This document shows positions 25,165 to 34,371 of a stretch of 64,000 nucleotides of DNA, piece by piece; the stretch's first letter is position 1, and every line of letters begins with the position of its first letter. A program made the position numbers and the translations under genes. The DNA lies in NCBI RefSeq assembly GCF_000582685.1, contig NZ_KK073768.1, forward strand, positions 5,180,205 to 5,244,204. Direction: 5' to 3'. A model generated the notes under the pieces. That model made no database searches. It was not told the origin of the DNA and was given only the letters and a program-made list of their open reading frames with translations. Origin of the DNA: [Scytonema hofmanni] UTEX 2349 (lineage in GTDB: Bacteria; Cyanobacteriota; Cyanobacteriia; Cyanobacteriales; Nostocaceae).

Positions 25165-26202
25165 ATGACAAATACACCAAACGATCCGGAATCATCTGAA
25201 AGAAATGCCCTCGGCTTTGATGAATTCATTGCTGTTCTGGTTGCCTTTGCGACTATTGGAGCGGTTTTGTTTTGGGCATTTTCTCGCAAGGATTCTGGCT
25301 GGAACTTCAATATTTTGCCCTCACCTTCTCCGGAAGCGTCTGTTGCGCTTCCCCCTACGACTCAGATACAACCAAATCCAAACTCGAATTTAAATACTGT
25401 GCCGTCGGCTCCACCTGTTATTGTAGATGAACCTACTTTAGTAAATCCCTCGCCATCTCCAGGAGCGATTCCGACGCTGATTTTGCCATTTCCGGTTGCT
25501 CCATCTGCACCACCAGAGGTGCAATTGTCACCTTCTCCTAACATTCAAGAACCATTTCGCGTGGTGACTCCCTCTGAGCAAAAGTCCACAATTCCACCGC
25601 CAATTGCATTTAGCGATGTGCCTAATGACTTTTGGGCAAAACGGTTTATTAATGTTCTTTCTTCCCGTGGGATTATTAAGGGTTTTCCGGATTATTCTTT
25701 TAGACCAAATCAGCCTGTAACTCGTGCTGAATTTGCAGCGATACTAGAACAAGCCTTCAATAATAAGCTTGCCACGAATGCGATCGCTTTTAACGATATC
25801 CCATCAAATTACTGGGCAAATCCAGCAATTAAGCAAGCGATCAACACCGGATTTCTCAAAGGTTATCCTGACAAAACCTTCAAACCAGACCAAAAAATTC
25901 CGCGAGTGCAAGTTTTAGTAGCCCTTGTCAGTGGATTAAATTTGAAAGAACCTACTTCTGGTGATAAGACTTTAAGCATCTTCAAAGATGTTAAAGAGAT
26001 TCCCAAGTATGCCATTGGCAAGACAGCGGCTGCTACAGCAAATAATCTTGTGGTAAATTATCCCGACAGAGACACTTTTGCTCCCAACAGAGAAGCTACC
26101 CGTGCGGAGGTAGCAGCGATGGTTCATCAAGGTTTGGTGCGAATGGGAAGGCTGCAACCAATTAAATCTGAAAATATCGTGCGATCGCAGCAGCCACAAT
26201 AG
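25165..26202 (+). CDS. S-layer homology (SLH) domain protein with Pro-rich linker
   Basis: A 345-aa protein from ATG 25165; the upstream TTG at 25126 would add 13 residues. A single membrane segment (about residues 18-38) is followed by a Pro/Ser/Val-rich linker (about 50-145) and three SLH domains (about 148-197, 211-260, 280-325), each with the FxDVP..YWA..I....G...G.PD..F.P...VTRAE pattern, the third degenerate. It is probably anchored in the inner membrane with SLH domains toward peptidoglycan or outer-envelope polymer. It is monocistronic and convergent with the CAAD gene across a hairpin cluster. Confidence 0.9.
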   Translation: MTNTPNDPESSERNALGFDEFIAVLVAFATIGAVLFWAFSRKDSGWNFNILPSPSPEASVALPPTTQIQPNPNSNLNTVPSAPPVIVDEPTLVNPSPSPGAIPTLILPFPVAPSAPPEVQLSPSPNIQEPFRVVTPSEQKSTIPPPIAFSDVPNDFWAKRFINVLSSRGIIKGFPDYSFRPNQPVTRAEFAAILEQAFNNKLATNAIAFNDIPSNYWANPAIKQAINTGFLKGYPDKTFKPDQKIPRVQVLVALVSGLNLKEPTSGDKTLSIFKDVKEIPKYAIGKTAAATANNLVVNYPDRDTFAPNREATRAEVAAMVHQGLVRMGRLQPIKSENIVRSQQPQ

Positions 26203-26261
26203 TAGGGAGCGCAACTGGCACATACTCAATCCAGTATTCCCTGTAAAATTAAGGGTTTTGT

Positions 26262-26313
26262 AGCCCACCTTCGTGGGCTTTGTTTGTATAGCCTCAGGCT
26301 TTAGCCTGAAGGC
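26262..26313. terminator. Bidirectional hairpins between convergent genes
   Basis: AGCCCACCTTCGTGGGCT (26262-26279) followed by TTTGTTT, and GCCTCAGGCTTTAGCCTGAAGGC (26291-26313) followed by TTTT. They sit between the convergent SLH and CAAD genes, as expected of terminators. Confidence 0.6.
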
Positions 26314-26347
26314 TTTTGGGAGAGCGAAAACACGCTTTGCTCAATTT

Positions 26348-26788
26348 TTAAGCGTCTTTGCCGACAACTTGTGATTTGAGCGTTGTGATTTCACTATTTA
26401 ACTCTTGACGAGTTGAGGCTTTGAGTAAATAGCGGTAAACAAACCAGGCAGAGTATCCAATGCCAATCAACTCAAAGCTAGGTGCCACTAAAGGAATATC
26501 ATTCAAAGCATCCAATACTGCCAAGAGTATCTTGACGCTGACAATTGCTCCTAAAATTAAACCAATGCTAACTAGCGGCTGTTTATAGTCATTGAAGAAG
26601 TTTCCCACGTATTCGGGCAGGGTTGCCAAAAATTGCGAAATTTGTTCTCCGTATTGTCGCAATTGATCCTGAGTTTCCACCGTGGGCTGGATTTTGGTTA
26701 TGGTTCCTGTTTGATTGTTGATATCTGTCATAGTTGCTTCTGGGGACTTAGTTTCCTTGTATTCCGATTCTTGCATTTGGGCTTCCAT
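26348..26788 (-). CDS. CAAD domain membrane protein
   Basis: A 146-aa protein. A polar N-terminal half (1-65) precedes an amphipathic helix and two transmembrane helices (about 71-93 and 103-122), followed by a short charged tail. The order amphipathic helix, PLVSIGLILGAIVSVKILLAVLDALNDIPLVAPSFELIGIGYSAWFVYRYLL is characteristic of CAAD, the domain also appended to some cyanobacterial aminoacyl-tRNA synthetases and related to thylakoid CURT1 proteins. A thylakoid location and a role in membrane curvature or anchoring are known for the family. The start is either MEAQMQ or MQESEY. Confidence 0.9.
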   Translation of the reverse strand: MEAQMQESEYKETKSPEATMTDINNQTGTITKIQPTVETQDQLRQYGEQISQFLATLPEYVGNFFNDYKQPLVSIGLILGAIVSVKILLAVLDALNDIPLVAPSFELIGIGYSAWFVYRYLLKASTRQELNSEITTLKSQVVGKDA

Positions 26789-27300
26789 AATTTTTACAGT
26801 TGAGTGAGTCTCATCCGGAGAGTTACAACCAATCAGCCAGACTGATTATAGAGTACAAAAACGTTTCGGTTTGCTTTCACCATAGTTGCCTGTTTCCACT
26901 AGTTCATCAACTACAAGGTAGAAACCCAGTATGAAGAATAAGTTAGAAGGCAGCTTTGCTCAGTTCAAAGTGAGGATTTTAAGTTGATTTCAATAAATCC
27001 AACTCGAATCCTACAGAAGGTAGTTATACAGCGTTCTGTAAGTTAAGAGCGATCGCCCTTAAATCATTACAAATCATGCGAAAACCAGTCCTCCTCTTAC
27101 TTATACAAGTCTAAACGCCGATTTTACATGATATTAAAGCTATCTTAAGCTGCGATCGCCAATTAACTGATTGGCATTAATATTCATACTTCATCAAAAT
27201 TTTTATTTTTCATATCGTCTTGACTTTTAGACGATTATGCAGTATCGAATGAAGCGCTTTGAAAACTTGAGTGTATTCGACAAAAAAATAGGCGCCTTTT
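26789..27300. other. Gene-free spacer upstream of the CAAD gene
   Basis: There is no ORF with coding character. It contains several HIP1-like GCGATCGCC sites (27049, 27153) and A/T-rich stretches. The CAAD promoter should lie here near 26800-26900. No other feature was seen. Confidence 0.5.
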
Positions 27301-27301
27301 A

Positions 27302-27491
27302 GTAGAGACGTTCCACCGGAACGTCTTACCCCCAAAGACGTTCCGGTGAAACGTCTTACCCGCAAAAACCGCGAGCCAGTATTTTACAGCAGATTTCGGG
27401 TAAATGATGTACATATATAAAACCCAAAACTTGTAGAGACGTTCCGGTGGAACGTCTCTACGTATATTCGATTAGACGCCAAACTGCTGTA
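27302..27491. repeat. GTAGAGACG palindromes and TACAGCA-family MITE (copy 3)
   Basis: Two palindromes (27302-27327 and 27335-27357) precede a complete element 27385-27491 with ends TACAGCAGATTTCGG and AACTGCTGTA and the central palindrome GTAGAGACGTTCCGGTGGAACGTCTCTAC (27434-27462). ATTTT flanks both sides and may be a short target duplication. Confidence 0.7.
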
Positions 27492-27516
27492 TTTTGAAAT
27501 ACCAGCCAAATTCAAC

Positions 27517-27972
27517 TTAGCGCCAATCGGGAATCTCTGCGTCTTCGCCCCCGACACCGATACCTGTATAAAATATGTCAGCATCAGCGATATTTAGATC
27601 GTTCATTGATGCCTGATACACATTGGAATCATGGATTGTCGCTTTAGTCAAATTTGCCGCATTCAGATTAGCTTGCTTAAAATCGACATTGGTAAGATAA
27701 GCTGAAGTTAGGTTAGCACCACCCAAATTCGCACTAGTTAAATCAGCACCTTCAAGATTTGCACCTTTGAGATTGGCTCCTGAGAGATTTGCTTCTCTCA
27801 AGTCAGCACCAATTAAATGAGCACCACTGAGGTTGGCTCCTGAGAGATTGCACTTAACACATTCCCCAGTTGTAAGCAGTTTTTGTAAATCCTGCGGATT
27901 TTTAGCATTAACTACATTAGCAAAAAATAGGGGAGTTGCCAAGATTAAAGCTGCTAATAGTTTAAGTTTCAT
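27517..27972 (-). CDS. Secreted pentapeptide-repeat protein
   Basis: A 151-aa protein from ATG 27972, selected because AGGAAG lies 5 nt upstream and a clean signal peptide then follows (MKLKLLAALILATPLFFANVVNA). Mature residues 48-115 are about 14 pentapeptides of the A(N/D)LxG type, which fold as a right-handed quadrilateral beta helix. The pair GECVKC before the repeats is common in cyanobacterial secreted members. It is likely periplasmic; the function is unknown. It is monocistronic with an A/T-rich 360-bp upstream spacer. Confidence 0.9.
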   Translation of the reverse strand: MKLKLLAALILATPLFFANVVNAKNPQDLQKLLTTGECVKCNLSGANLSGAHLIGADLREANLSGANLKGANLEGADLTSANLGGANLTSAYLTNVDFKQANLNAANLTKATIHDSNVYQASMNDLNIADADIFYTGIGVGGEDAEIPDWR

Positions 27973-28335
27973 AATTCTTCCTCTTTGCAACACTCGTTGC
28001 ATCCGTTCTGTTCCTCACAATTTCTATTATCTCACTAAATTCTTTGAGGATACAGATTGACGACACAATTAATTTGTGATACAAGTCTCCTTTTATAATC
28101 ATAATAGAAATGCTATGATGAAATTTTGAAAAATACTGTTGCTTTTTCAGTTCTGGCTGATTAGTTAACCTCCGGAAATTTCTTTTGTTAAATATTTTTA
28201 ATATTATAAATTATTCTGCATAATTTATGAGTATTTATTCCTAAATAGGCAGTCCATTGACTTTGTGTATAGTAAATAAATCCAGGTAGAGAGAAAACAA
28301 TTCTCTTCTACCAAAATAAATTACTCATTTACTTG

Positions 28336-29202
28336 TTATTTAAGATACAAAAAGTCCCGCATATACTGATTGACTAACTCAGGCTCCTCTTGCTGCACCC
28401 AATGACTACAATTGGGAATATATTTGATTTGAAAGTCTCTCACATAAGCTTCTGTTCCATAAGTTAGTTCCTTACCCAGCGCGGTATCTTTTTCTCCCCA
28501 AATCATTAAAGTTGGCACATCTAAAATACTCCAATTTTGATTTACCAATATCATTTGAAAAACATTGCGGTAATAGTTCAACATTGCAGTTAAAGCACCG
28601 CGTTTAGCTGCGGCATCTTTGTAAGCGTCAATATCTGCTTTGGTGAAAGCACTTTTATTAATTGCCATACCTTTAAAAGCCATTTCAATTGGTTGATAAT
28701 CTCCCATTTGAATTAATAATTCGGGTATTAAAGGCAATTGGAAAAATAAGATATAAGAACTACGTAGCAACTGTTGAGGAGTGCGAAAACCTTGGGCAAA
28801 CTTGGCTGGGTGAGGTAAATTGAGTATGATTAATTTCTCAACCATTGCGGGATATTCGTAAGCGAAATTCCAGGCGATCGCACCTCCCCAATCATGTCCG
28901 ACTAAAACACACTTTTTATATCCCAATCCTTGAATTACACCTTTGACATCTTTGACAAATTCATTCATCCCATAAGCTGATTGCTCTTTTGGTTTGTCGC
29001 TCTCATTGTAGCCGCGCAAATCAACAGCAACTACTTTATAATATGCAGCAAATTCGGGTATTTGATGCCGCCAAGAGTACCAAAATTCCGGAAATCCATG
29101 CAACATTAGCATCAATAGACCTTCCCCCTGAGTGACATAGTGTAGCTTAATTCCGTTAGTCGTAATGTATTCGTGCTGCCAAGAATCTTTGATTACAGAC
29201 AT
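28336..29202 (-). CDS. Epoxide-hydrolase-like alpha/beta hydrolase
   Basis: A 288-aa enzyme. The oxyanion region HGFPEFWYSWRHQIP (about 35-49), nucleophile D104 in VGHDWGGAIAW, acid residue in MIWGEKDTALG and a terminal catalytic His in NCSHWVQQEEP match soluble epoxide hydrolases; a lid Tyr is visible in LRSSYILFF. An Asp nucleophile separates it from esterases. It opens epoxides by water addition; haloalkane or fluoroacetate dehalogenation is the alternative within the same subgroup. It is monocistronic and divergent from the DUF1206 gene. Confidence 0.9.
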   Translation of the reverse strand: MSVIKDSWQHEYITTNGIKLHYVTQGEGLLMLMLHGFPEFWYSWRHQIPEFAAYYKVVAVDLRGYNESDKPKEQSAYGMNEFVKDVKGVIQGLGYKKCVLVGHDWGGAIAWNFAYEYPAMVEKLIILNLPHPAKFAQGFRTPQQLLRSSYILFFQLPLIPELLIQMGDYQPIEMAFKGMAINKSAFTKADIDAYKDAAAKRGALTAMLNYYRNVFQMILVNQNWSILDVPTLMIWGEKDTALGKELTYGTEAYVRDFQIKYIPNCSHWVQQEEPELVNQYMRDFLYLK

Positions 29203-29396
29203 AATTAATTGAGGTTAAATAAAATATTGGTTGATATAACAGAATGATAATTTTGTATTGTGTGTTATCACCTCTATTTAAAGACAGTATTATTAAAGCA
29301 AGATTTTAATATTAACATGAAAAAATTCACCCAAAGATAGATGCAAATCATACTTATAACTTGGTACAAACATAAACATAATTCTTCCCAACTACC

Positions 29397-30212
29397 ATGA
29401 CACAACAGCTCACACGCGATACTTCAATGTGGGTCGAGCGACTGGCGCGATTTGGCTATGCATCAAAAGGAGTAGTTTACGGTACTGTTGGATTACTAGC
29501 AGTGCAGACAGCTTTTGGCACTGGTGGTAGAACAACTGATACTAAAGGCGCTCTCCAGACAATTGTCAATCAGCCGTTCGGTAAATTTTTGCTTTTTTTA
29601 GTTGCGATCGGCTTAATTGGTTTTGTAATTTGGCGTTTTGTACAGGCAATTAAAGACCCAGAAAATAAAGGTACTGATGCCAAAGGTTTGGCACAACGAA
29701 TTGGTTACGCAGCTAATGGTTTTATTTATGGAAGTTTAGCTTTAACCGCTGTGAAAATCATCCTGGGTTCTGGCGGTGGTGGGAATAGTAATTCCACTGA
29801 AGATTCAACAGCGCGTTTACTTTCTCAGCCCTTTGGTCAATGGTTAGTTGGAACTGCGGGAGCGTTTGTTATCGGTTTAGGTTTCTATCAGTTTTATAAT
29901 ACTTTTAGTGGCAAATTTCGTAAAGAACTTAATTTAACTGAGTTAAGCAATAAAGAACGCCAGTGGGTGATGGCAATTTGCAGATTTGGTTTAGCGGCAC
30001 GAGGTGTAGTATTCTGCATAATCGGTTGGTTTTTAATTAGTGCCGCAAGGCAGTCTGACGCTAGTGCAGCCGGAGGTTTAGATGAGGCGTTACAGACTCT
30101 AGCACAACAGCCATACGGACCCTGGCTTTTGGGTATTGTGGCGTTGGGCTTGATAGCTTATGGTATTTATATGGTGATACAGGCGCGGTATCGTCAATTA
30201 ATCACACCTTAA
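29397..30212 (+). CDS. DUF1206 membrane protein
   Basis: A 271-aa integral membrane protein built from three tandem copies of a two-helix unit (about residues 14-84, 98-175, 190-268). Each unit has an R(F/I)GYAxxG(V/F)(V/I)YG start and an xQPFGxWLLxxVAxGLIxxGxYxxxxA end, the signature of DUF1206. The molecular role is unknown. It lies 34 bp upstream of the GH10-like gene and on the same strand, so co-transcription is likely. Confidence 0.93.
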   Translation: MTQQLTRDTSMWVERLARFGYASKGVVYGTVGLLAVQTAFGTGGRTTDTKGALQTIVNQPFGKFLLFLVAIGLIGFVIWRFVQAIKDPENKGTDAKGLAQRIGYAANGFIYGSLALTAVKIILGSGGGGNSNSTEDSTARLLSQPFGQWLVGTAGAFVIGLGFYQFYNTFSGKFRKELNLTELSNKERQWVMAICRFGLAARGVVFCIIGWFLISAARQSDASAAGGLDEALQTLAQQPYGPWLLGIVALGLIAYGIYMVIQARYRQLITP

Positions 30213-30246
30213 AAGGCGCAGTGTCATCAAGTTTGGTGTTTTAGAA

Positions 30247-31398
30247 ATGACAATAATTGAAACGCGGGGCGTTTGGCTTACTACTACTGGTAGTCAGGTT
30301 TTGAAGTCAAGGGAACTTATTGCAGAAGCGATGGATTTCCTCGCCCAGACAGGATTTAATGTAGTATTTCCCGTGGTTTGGACTAAGGGGCTAACGCTAT
30401 ATCCTAGTAAGGTGATGCAGCAGACTTTTGGTGTGAAAATTGACCCGCTTTTTGCCGATCGCGACCCATTAGCAGATGTGATTGCAGAAGCACGTCGGGT
30501 AGGGCTAAAAGTTATTCCTTGGTTTGAATACGGCTTTGCCAGTTCCTACAATTTGAATGGGGGGATGTTGTTGGCGAAAAAAACTGAATGGGCTGCACGC
30601 GATCGCGATGGCAATTTAGTTAATAAAAACGGCTTTGATTGGCTGAATTCCCTTGACCCCCAAGTGCAAAATTTTATGTTGGACTTGGTTTTAGAAGTTG
30701 TAAAAAATTATGATGTTGATGGTATTCAAGGAGACGATCGCCTGCCAGCCTTGCCTAGTGAGGGAGGTTACGACCAACTAACTGTGCAACGCTATCACTC
30801 CTCATTTCGGAAAAATCCGCCACGAAACCCTCAGGATAAGCAATGGTTGCAATGGCGAGCAGATATTCTCACTGATTTTTTGGCACGTCTTTATCAAAAA
30901 GTTAAAGCCGTAAATCCGAACCTTTTGGTGTCGATGGCTCCAAATATTCCTGATTGGGCATTGAAGGAATATCTCCAAGACTCTCCCAAATGGCTAGAAC
31001 AGAAAATAGTAGATATAATCCACCCGCAGGTTTATCGCCTTGATTTCCCAAGTTACAAATCTATTATCGATCAGTTGGTAAAAAAGCAATTTGCAGGCAT
31101 GTCACCGAGGTTAGCACCGGGAATTTTGATGAAGTTGGGAAACTACTCAATAAGTGCAGAATATCTGATGCAGGCAATCGAGTACAACCGCGATCGCGGT
31201 ATTTCTGGAGAGGTATTCTTTTTTTACGAAGGTTTGCGAGATAATAATAACGCTCTCGCTAAGGTATTGCAAAATAATGCTTATACTGAGAATGCCTCAT
31301 TTCCCTCTTTGTCAGATTTGAATAAGAGTAGTGTTGCTAACAACAAGTCATCTTCAATTTCGCAGAAGTTGCTTAACTTTTGGAGAAATATTTCGTAA
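30247..31398 (+). CDS. GH10-like (GHL10) glycoside hydrolase family protein
   Basis: A 383-aa TIM-barrel-type protein. It opens with ETRGVWLTTTGSQVL (typical of the DUF187/GHL10 family) and continues with FNVVFPVVWTKG, VIPWFEYGF, WLNSLDPQVQNFMLDLVLEVVKNYDVDGIQGDD and a C-terminal DIIHPQVYRLD. The acidic residues E in PWFEYGF and D in GIQGDDR are the likely catalytic positions. There is no clear signal peptide, so it may act in the cytoplasm or be exported differently. It is probably in an operon with the DUF1206 gene. The substrate is not known. Confidence 0.88.
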   Translation: MTIIETRGVWLTTTGSQVLKSRELIAEAMDFLAQTGFNVVFPVVWTKGLTLYPSKVMQQTFGVKIDPLFADRDPLADVIAEARRVGLKVIPWFEYGFASSYNLNGGMLLAKKTEWAARDRDGNLVNKNGFDWLNSLDPQVQNFMLDLVLEVVKNYDVDGIQGDDRLPALPSEGGYDQLTVQRYHSSFRKNPPRNPQDKQWLQWRADILTDFLARLYQKVKAVNPNLLVSMAPNIPDWALKEYLQDSPKWLEQKIVDIIHPQVYRLDFPSYKSIIDQLVKKQFAGMSPRLAPGILMKLGNYSISAEYLMQAIEYNRDRGISGEVFFFYEGLRDNNNALAKVLQNNAYTENASFPSLSDLNKSSVANNKSSSISQKLLNFWRNIS

Positions 31399-31435
31399 TG
31401 AAAGCTTCAGCCTTCGTAGCAATAATAATTATTTA

Positions 31436-31583
31436 TACCAATTATTTGTGAAGCTGCATATAATTTGACCCCACCCCGATCAGCCCCTCCCCGCAAGCTC
31501 TTAGGGGAAAATCCGGTTCCCTCCCCGCAAGCGGGGAGGGTTAGGGTGGGGTTCTTTCTATGCGTCTTCATATTAAATTGGTA
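31436..31583. mobile_element. MITE-like element, TACCAATT ends
   Basis: The ends are TACCAATTATTTGTGAAG (31436) and TTCATATTAAATTGGTA (to 31583), with TTA on both sides as a possible 3-bp duplication. The interior carries CCCCACCCC and CCCTCCCCGC/GCGGGGAGGG hairpins. Confidence 0.6.
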
Positions 31584-31620
31584 TTAGGGCTGAAGCTGAT
31601 AACTACCAAATATGTGCCGA

Positions 31621-32019
31621 TTACTTAAAATTTGATGCTATCACTTTATCGGCAGTTAAGTTAAATTTGTCTTGCTGTTTAAACAAATACGTTACTGTAT
31701 CAGTTTCTTGAATTTTTCCGTTTTGAAGGATTCTTACATTCCCAGTTAAAACAACTTTACGTTCTTTAGGGAATACTTCAGCTTTATCTGCTGTGGCATT
31801 AATCTTTGCTGCTTTGAAATCGAATTTAACATTACCTTGCCAAATATAGACATCCGCAACTGGCTGAGTTGTTTGTTTGATAGGTGTCGTCGCTGATGGC
31901 TGTGTGTCTAGCTGTTGAGAGCTAACACTGTTTATAATTACAAAAAGTGAAGTTACAGTGGTTAAAGTTGCGGGCAGTAAGAAAGACAAAACAATACGCC
32001 GAATAGATAGGAAACTCAT
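31621..32019 (-). CDS. LptA/OstA-like periplasmic protein
   Basis: A 132-aa protein. Residues 9-33 form a signal peptide or anchor. The remainder is beta-rich with the LptA/OstA pattern INATADKAEVFPKERKVVLTGNVRILQNGKIQETDTVTYLF. Proteins of this fold carry lipopolysaccharide across the periplasm. This is shorter than typical LptA and may be a paralogue. A single gene, divergent from the DUF2358 gene. Confidence 0.8.
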   Translation of the reverse strand: MSFLSIRRIVLSFLLPATLTTVTSLFVIINSVSSQQLDTQPSATTPIKQTTQPVADVYIWQGNVKFDFKAAKINATADKAEVFPKERKVVLTGNVRILQNGKIQETDTVTYLFKQQDKFNLTADKVIASNFK

Positions 32020-32206
32020 ACTTAAATCTCGAAAACACTATTTTTTTCGTTTGTCAGTTGTGAATTTATCACATATCGGTAATTATATAAATGTAACTTA
32101 AGTTATATGTATAAAATATTTTTATGAGAAGTATCTTATCATTATATTTACAGGGTTAATCTCACCGTTTTTGTTGGTTATCTGAGCAAATTTACAGGGC
32201 GATCGC

Positions 32207-32653
32207 ATGAAATATCAATATTCTCTCCAAGATGTAATCAAAACTCTCCAGCACGATTTACCAACACTTTTTCAGCAGGATATTTCCTACGACATTTATA
32301 CCCAAGATATCTATTTTAGCGACCCAGTAAATAAATTTAAAGGCAAAATAAACTATCGCATTATCTTTTGGACTTTACGATTTCACGCTCAATTATTTTT
32401 TACGCAGATTTATTTCGACCTCCATGAGGTGCAGCAAGAAGCTGAAAATACTATTTTAGCAAAGTGGACGGTTCGCGGTGTTTTACGTGTTCCTTGGAAA
32501 GCGCGTATATTTTTTAATGGCTACTCTACTTACAAACTGAACTCAGATAATCTCATATATGAGCATATCGACACCTGGGATCGGAAGCCAAGTGAGATTT
32601 TGAGCCAGTTTATCCGCAAAGGAGAAAGCGATGAAAAAGAGGGGGAAGGTTAA
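32207..32653 (+). CDS. DUF2358 family protein
   Basis: A 148-aa soluble protein. The sequence ISYDIYTQDIYFSDPVNKFKGKINYR with the later ILAKWTVRGVLRVPWKARIFFNGYSTYKLN is the SnoaL/NTF2-like fold of DUF2358, conserved in cyanobacteria and plastids without a known function. It starts at ATG 32207 directly after a GCGATCGC site; there is no clear Shine-Dalgarno. The tail (after residue 138) is charged and partly repeat-derived (GAGGGGGAAGG). Confidence 0.9.
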   Translation: MKYQYSLQDVIKTLQHDLPTLFQQDISYDIYTQDIYFSDPVNKFKGKINYRIIFWTLRFHAQLFFTQIYFDLHEVQQEAENTILAKWTVRGVLRVPWKARIFFNGYSTYKLNSDNLIYEHIDTWDRKPSEILSQFIRKGESDEKEGEG

Positions 32654-32844
32654 AGGGGAGGCAGTGCGTTGCGTATTTTCCCCTCGTTGTAGCACCTGCC
32701 GTGAAAGGGGGAAGGGAACCCCATATTTAAAAATACGGTACGGGAGAGCGCATGGAAGCTCCTAATTAGTTAACTTTTACGTACTTTCAGGCTTTGGGAA
32801 AATATATATCTTAAGATTGTCTTTAGATTTGCAAAAGCAATGTT

Positions 32845-33105
32845 ATGCTATTAAACAGAGAACAAGCTGTAGCAGTGGGGATATATCCGATGAACTCTTC
32901 GATATTACGTCAGATTTGGCTTGTGATTGAGGAAACCCAGACCAATATTCTTTTGGGATTCAATGATACGGAACTAACTCAGCAGTTACTAAAGCAGTTG
33001 GAAAACAAGAAATTCCTTACCAGCGAAGAAACCGGCGCGATAAGTGCTTACATTAGTTCCAGAGTTCCGCTAATTCGTGATTTAGCTTTAGCACGCATAG
33101 GATGA
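32845..33105 (+). CDS. Hypothetical protein, 86 aa
   Basis: A small helical protein. A later Met (codon 16, MNSSILRQIWLVIEET) is an alternative start and would leave the most regular part. No family is recognised. It stands alone between the DUF2358 gene and a toxin-antitoxin cluster. Confidence 0.6.
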   Translation: MLLNREQAVAVGIYPMNSSILRQIWLVIEETQTNILLGFNDTELTQQLLKQLENKKFLTSEETGAISAYISSRVPLIRDLALARIG

Positions 33106-33177
33106 TTTGCTCCGTTTAATTAACAGTAACAAAAATCTCATACCTGAAAATCTGCGAAACCTTCAGATTATAACTTA

Positions 33178-33478
33178 ATGCACATCATCAGTCGTAAAAA
33201 GTTACGAAAAGTGTGCAAAGAACACGCTGATTCCTGTGAAGCACGTATGGGACTGGTACGGAATTGCCAGTAAAGCAAACTGGAGAAATTTGCTAGAAGT
33301 TCAAACAGTTTATCCTCAAGCGGAAGCAGTTAGCAACTTTACAATTTTTAATATTAAAGGCAATAAATATCGTTTAATCGTTAGTATTAATTATGAGAAG
33401 CAGGTCATATACATTAAATATGTCTTGACTCATGCAGAATATGACAAAGACAACTGGAAAAATGACCCTTACTATTAA
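33178..33478 (+). pseudogene. higB: HigB-type mRNA interferase toxin, frameshifted
   Basis: ATG 33178 begins MHIISRKKLRKVCKEHADSCEA, then an extra base near 33243 shifts the frame. The next frame continues WDWYGIASKANWRNLLEVQTVYPQAE...GNKYRLIVSINYEKQVIYIKYVLTHAEYDK. Together these are a complete HigB (RelE-like) toxin of about 100 residues. In its present state only the C-terminal 80 codons are open, from a GTG at 33236. Active-site residues lie mainly in the second part, but without the N-terminus it should not fold. Confidence 0.8.
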
Positions 33479-33593
33479 CCCAGAAATTTATAGTCAATTA
33501 CTATCTAAATATCAGCCTAGAATTATTAAGACAGAAGCGGAAAATGATAAATTCTTAGAGATTGTTGATGCGAGTTTGTTTATTTTTGACTAA
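33441..33593 (+). pseudogene. higA: Truncated HigA antitoxin N-terminus
   Basis: It overlaps the toxin 3' end. ATG 33441 (or 33462) reads MTLTINPEIYSQLLSKYQPRIIKTEAENDKFLEIV, the standard N-terminus of cyanobacterial HigA, then SLFIFD and a stop at 33593. The Cro/C1-type DNA-binding domain is missing. Together with the frameshifted higB this is a dead toxin-antitoxin locus. Confidence 0.7.
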
Positions 33594-33634
33594 GATTGTG
33601 ATATCGCAGTTGATAAAGGCTGAGGTTAGACAAA

Positions 33635-33871
33635 ATGGAGAAAGCAATATCTTTAAAAGAAGCTCTTGAATTAGTAAAACAGCTTTCGCTATTAGACAAA
33701 GTGCGCTTGATTGAGCAAGTTGCGCCCCAAATCGAAAGTGAATTGACAACTGTTAAGCCTAAACAGCGCTCATCTTTGAGAGGGCTATGGCGGGGTAGCA
33801 ATGTAACTGAGTCAGACATTGCCCTAATGAGACAACAAATGTGGGGAAACTTCCCTCGTGAGGATATTTGA
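33635..33871 (+). CDS. VapB-like antitoxin
   Basis: A 78-aa protein. The helical N-terminal part (SLKEALELVKQLSLLDKVRLIEQVAPQIESEL) and a C-terminal part with LRGLWRGSNVTESDIALMRQQMW that would wrap the toxin are the usual form of antitoxins before cyanobacterial PIN toxins. Its stop codon TGA overlaps the ATG of the PIN gene by one base, so the two are translationally coupled. Confidence 0.85.
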   Translation: MEKAISLKEALELVKQLSLLDKVRLIEQVAPQIESELTTVKPKQRSSLRGLWRGSNVTESDIALMRQQMWGNFPREDI

Positions 33872-34272
33872 TGTCTAATGCAGTAACTGACACCCATGCG
33901 CTGATTTGGTATTTAGAAGATAATCCTCGCCTTAGTCCTGCTGCTAACCAAGTTTTTGAACAATGCGATCGCGGTGAAATTGTTATTTATATCCCGACAA
34001 TTTGCTTAGTAGAAATTGTATATTTACAGGAGAAAGGACGCATATCAGCACATATGAAGACTCAGCTAGATGCTGCATTAATTGCTGGAACTAGTGGGCT
34101 TATTTTAGTCAATCTGACTCTGGAGGTAGTTAATGCATTGGCTACAATACCAAGAGATAGTGTACCTGATATGCCTGACAGAATTATTGCAGCTACTGCT
34201 AAATATTTGGCTTTACCATTGATTAGTCGAGACACCAGGATGCCTTTATCTAAGGTAAGTATCATTTGGTAG
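33871..34272 (+). CDS. VapC-like PIN-domain toxin
   Basis: A 133-aa PIN RNase from ATG 33871, coupled to the antitoxin; the in-frame TTG at 33868 is not needed. The acidic set is complete: D7 (TDTHALIWYL), E48 (CLVEIVYL), D103 (MPDRIIAATA) and D121 (ISRDTRM). The family cleaves tRNA or other RNAs. Both halves look intact, in contrast to the broken higBA upstream. Confidence 0.9.
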   Translation: MSNAVTDTHALIWYLEDNPRLSPAANQVFEQCDRGEIVIYIPTICLVEIVYLQEKGRISAHMKTQLDAALIAGTSGLILVNLTLEVVNALATIPRDSVPDMPDRIIAATAKYLALPLISRDTRMPLSKVSIIW

Positions 34273-34371
34273 AATGATAATTCCATATCATTATCATTTT
34301 TCCAGTCGCATTATTATCTCTAGAATCAGACTACATGAATTTCATTTTTGGCTCCTATTAAAATAAGTTCC

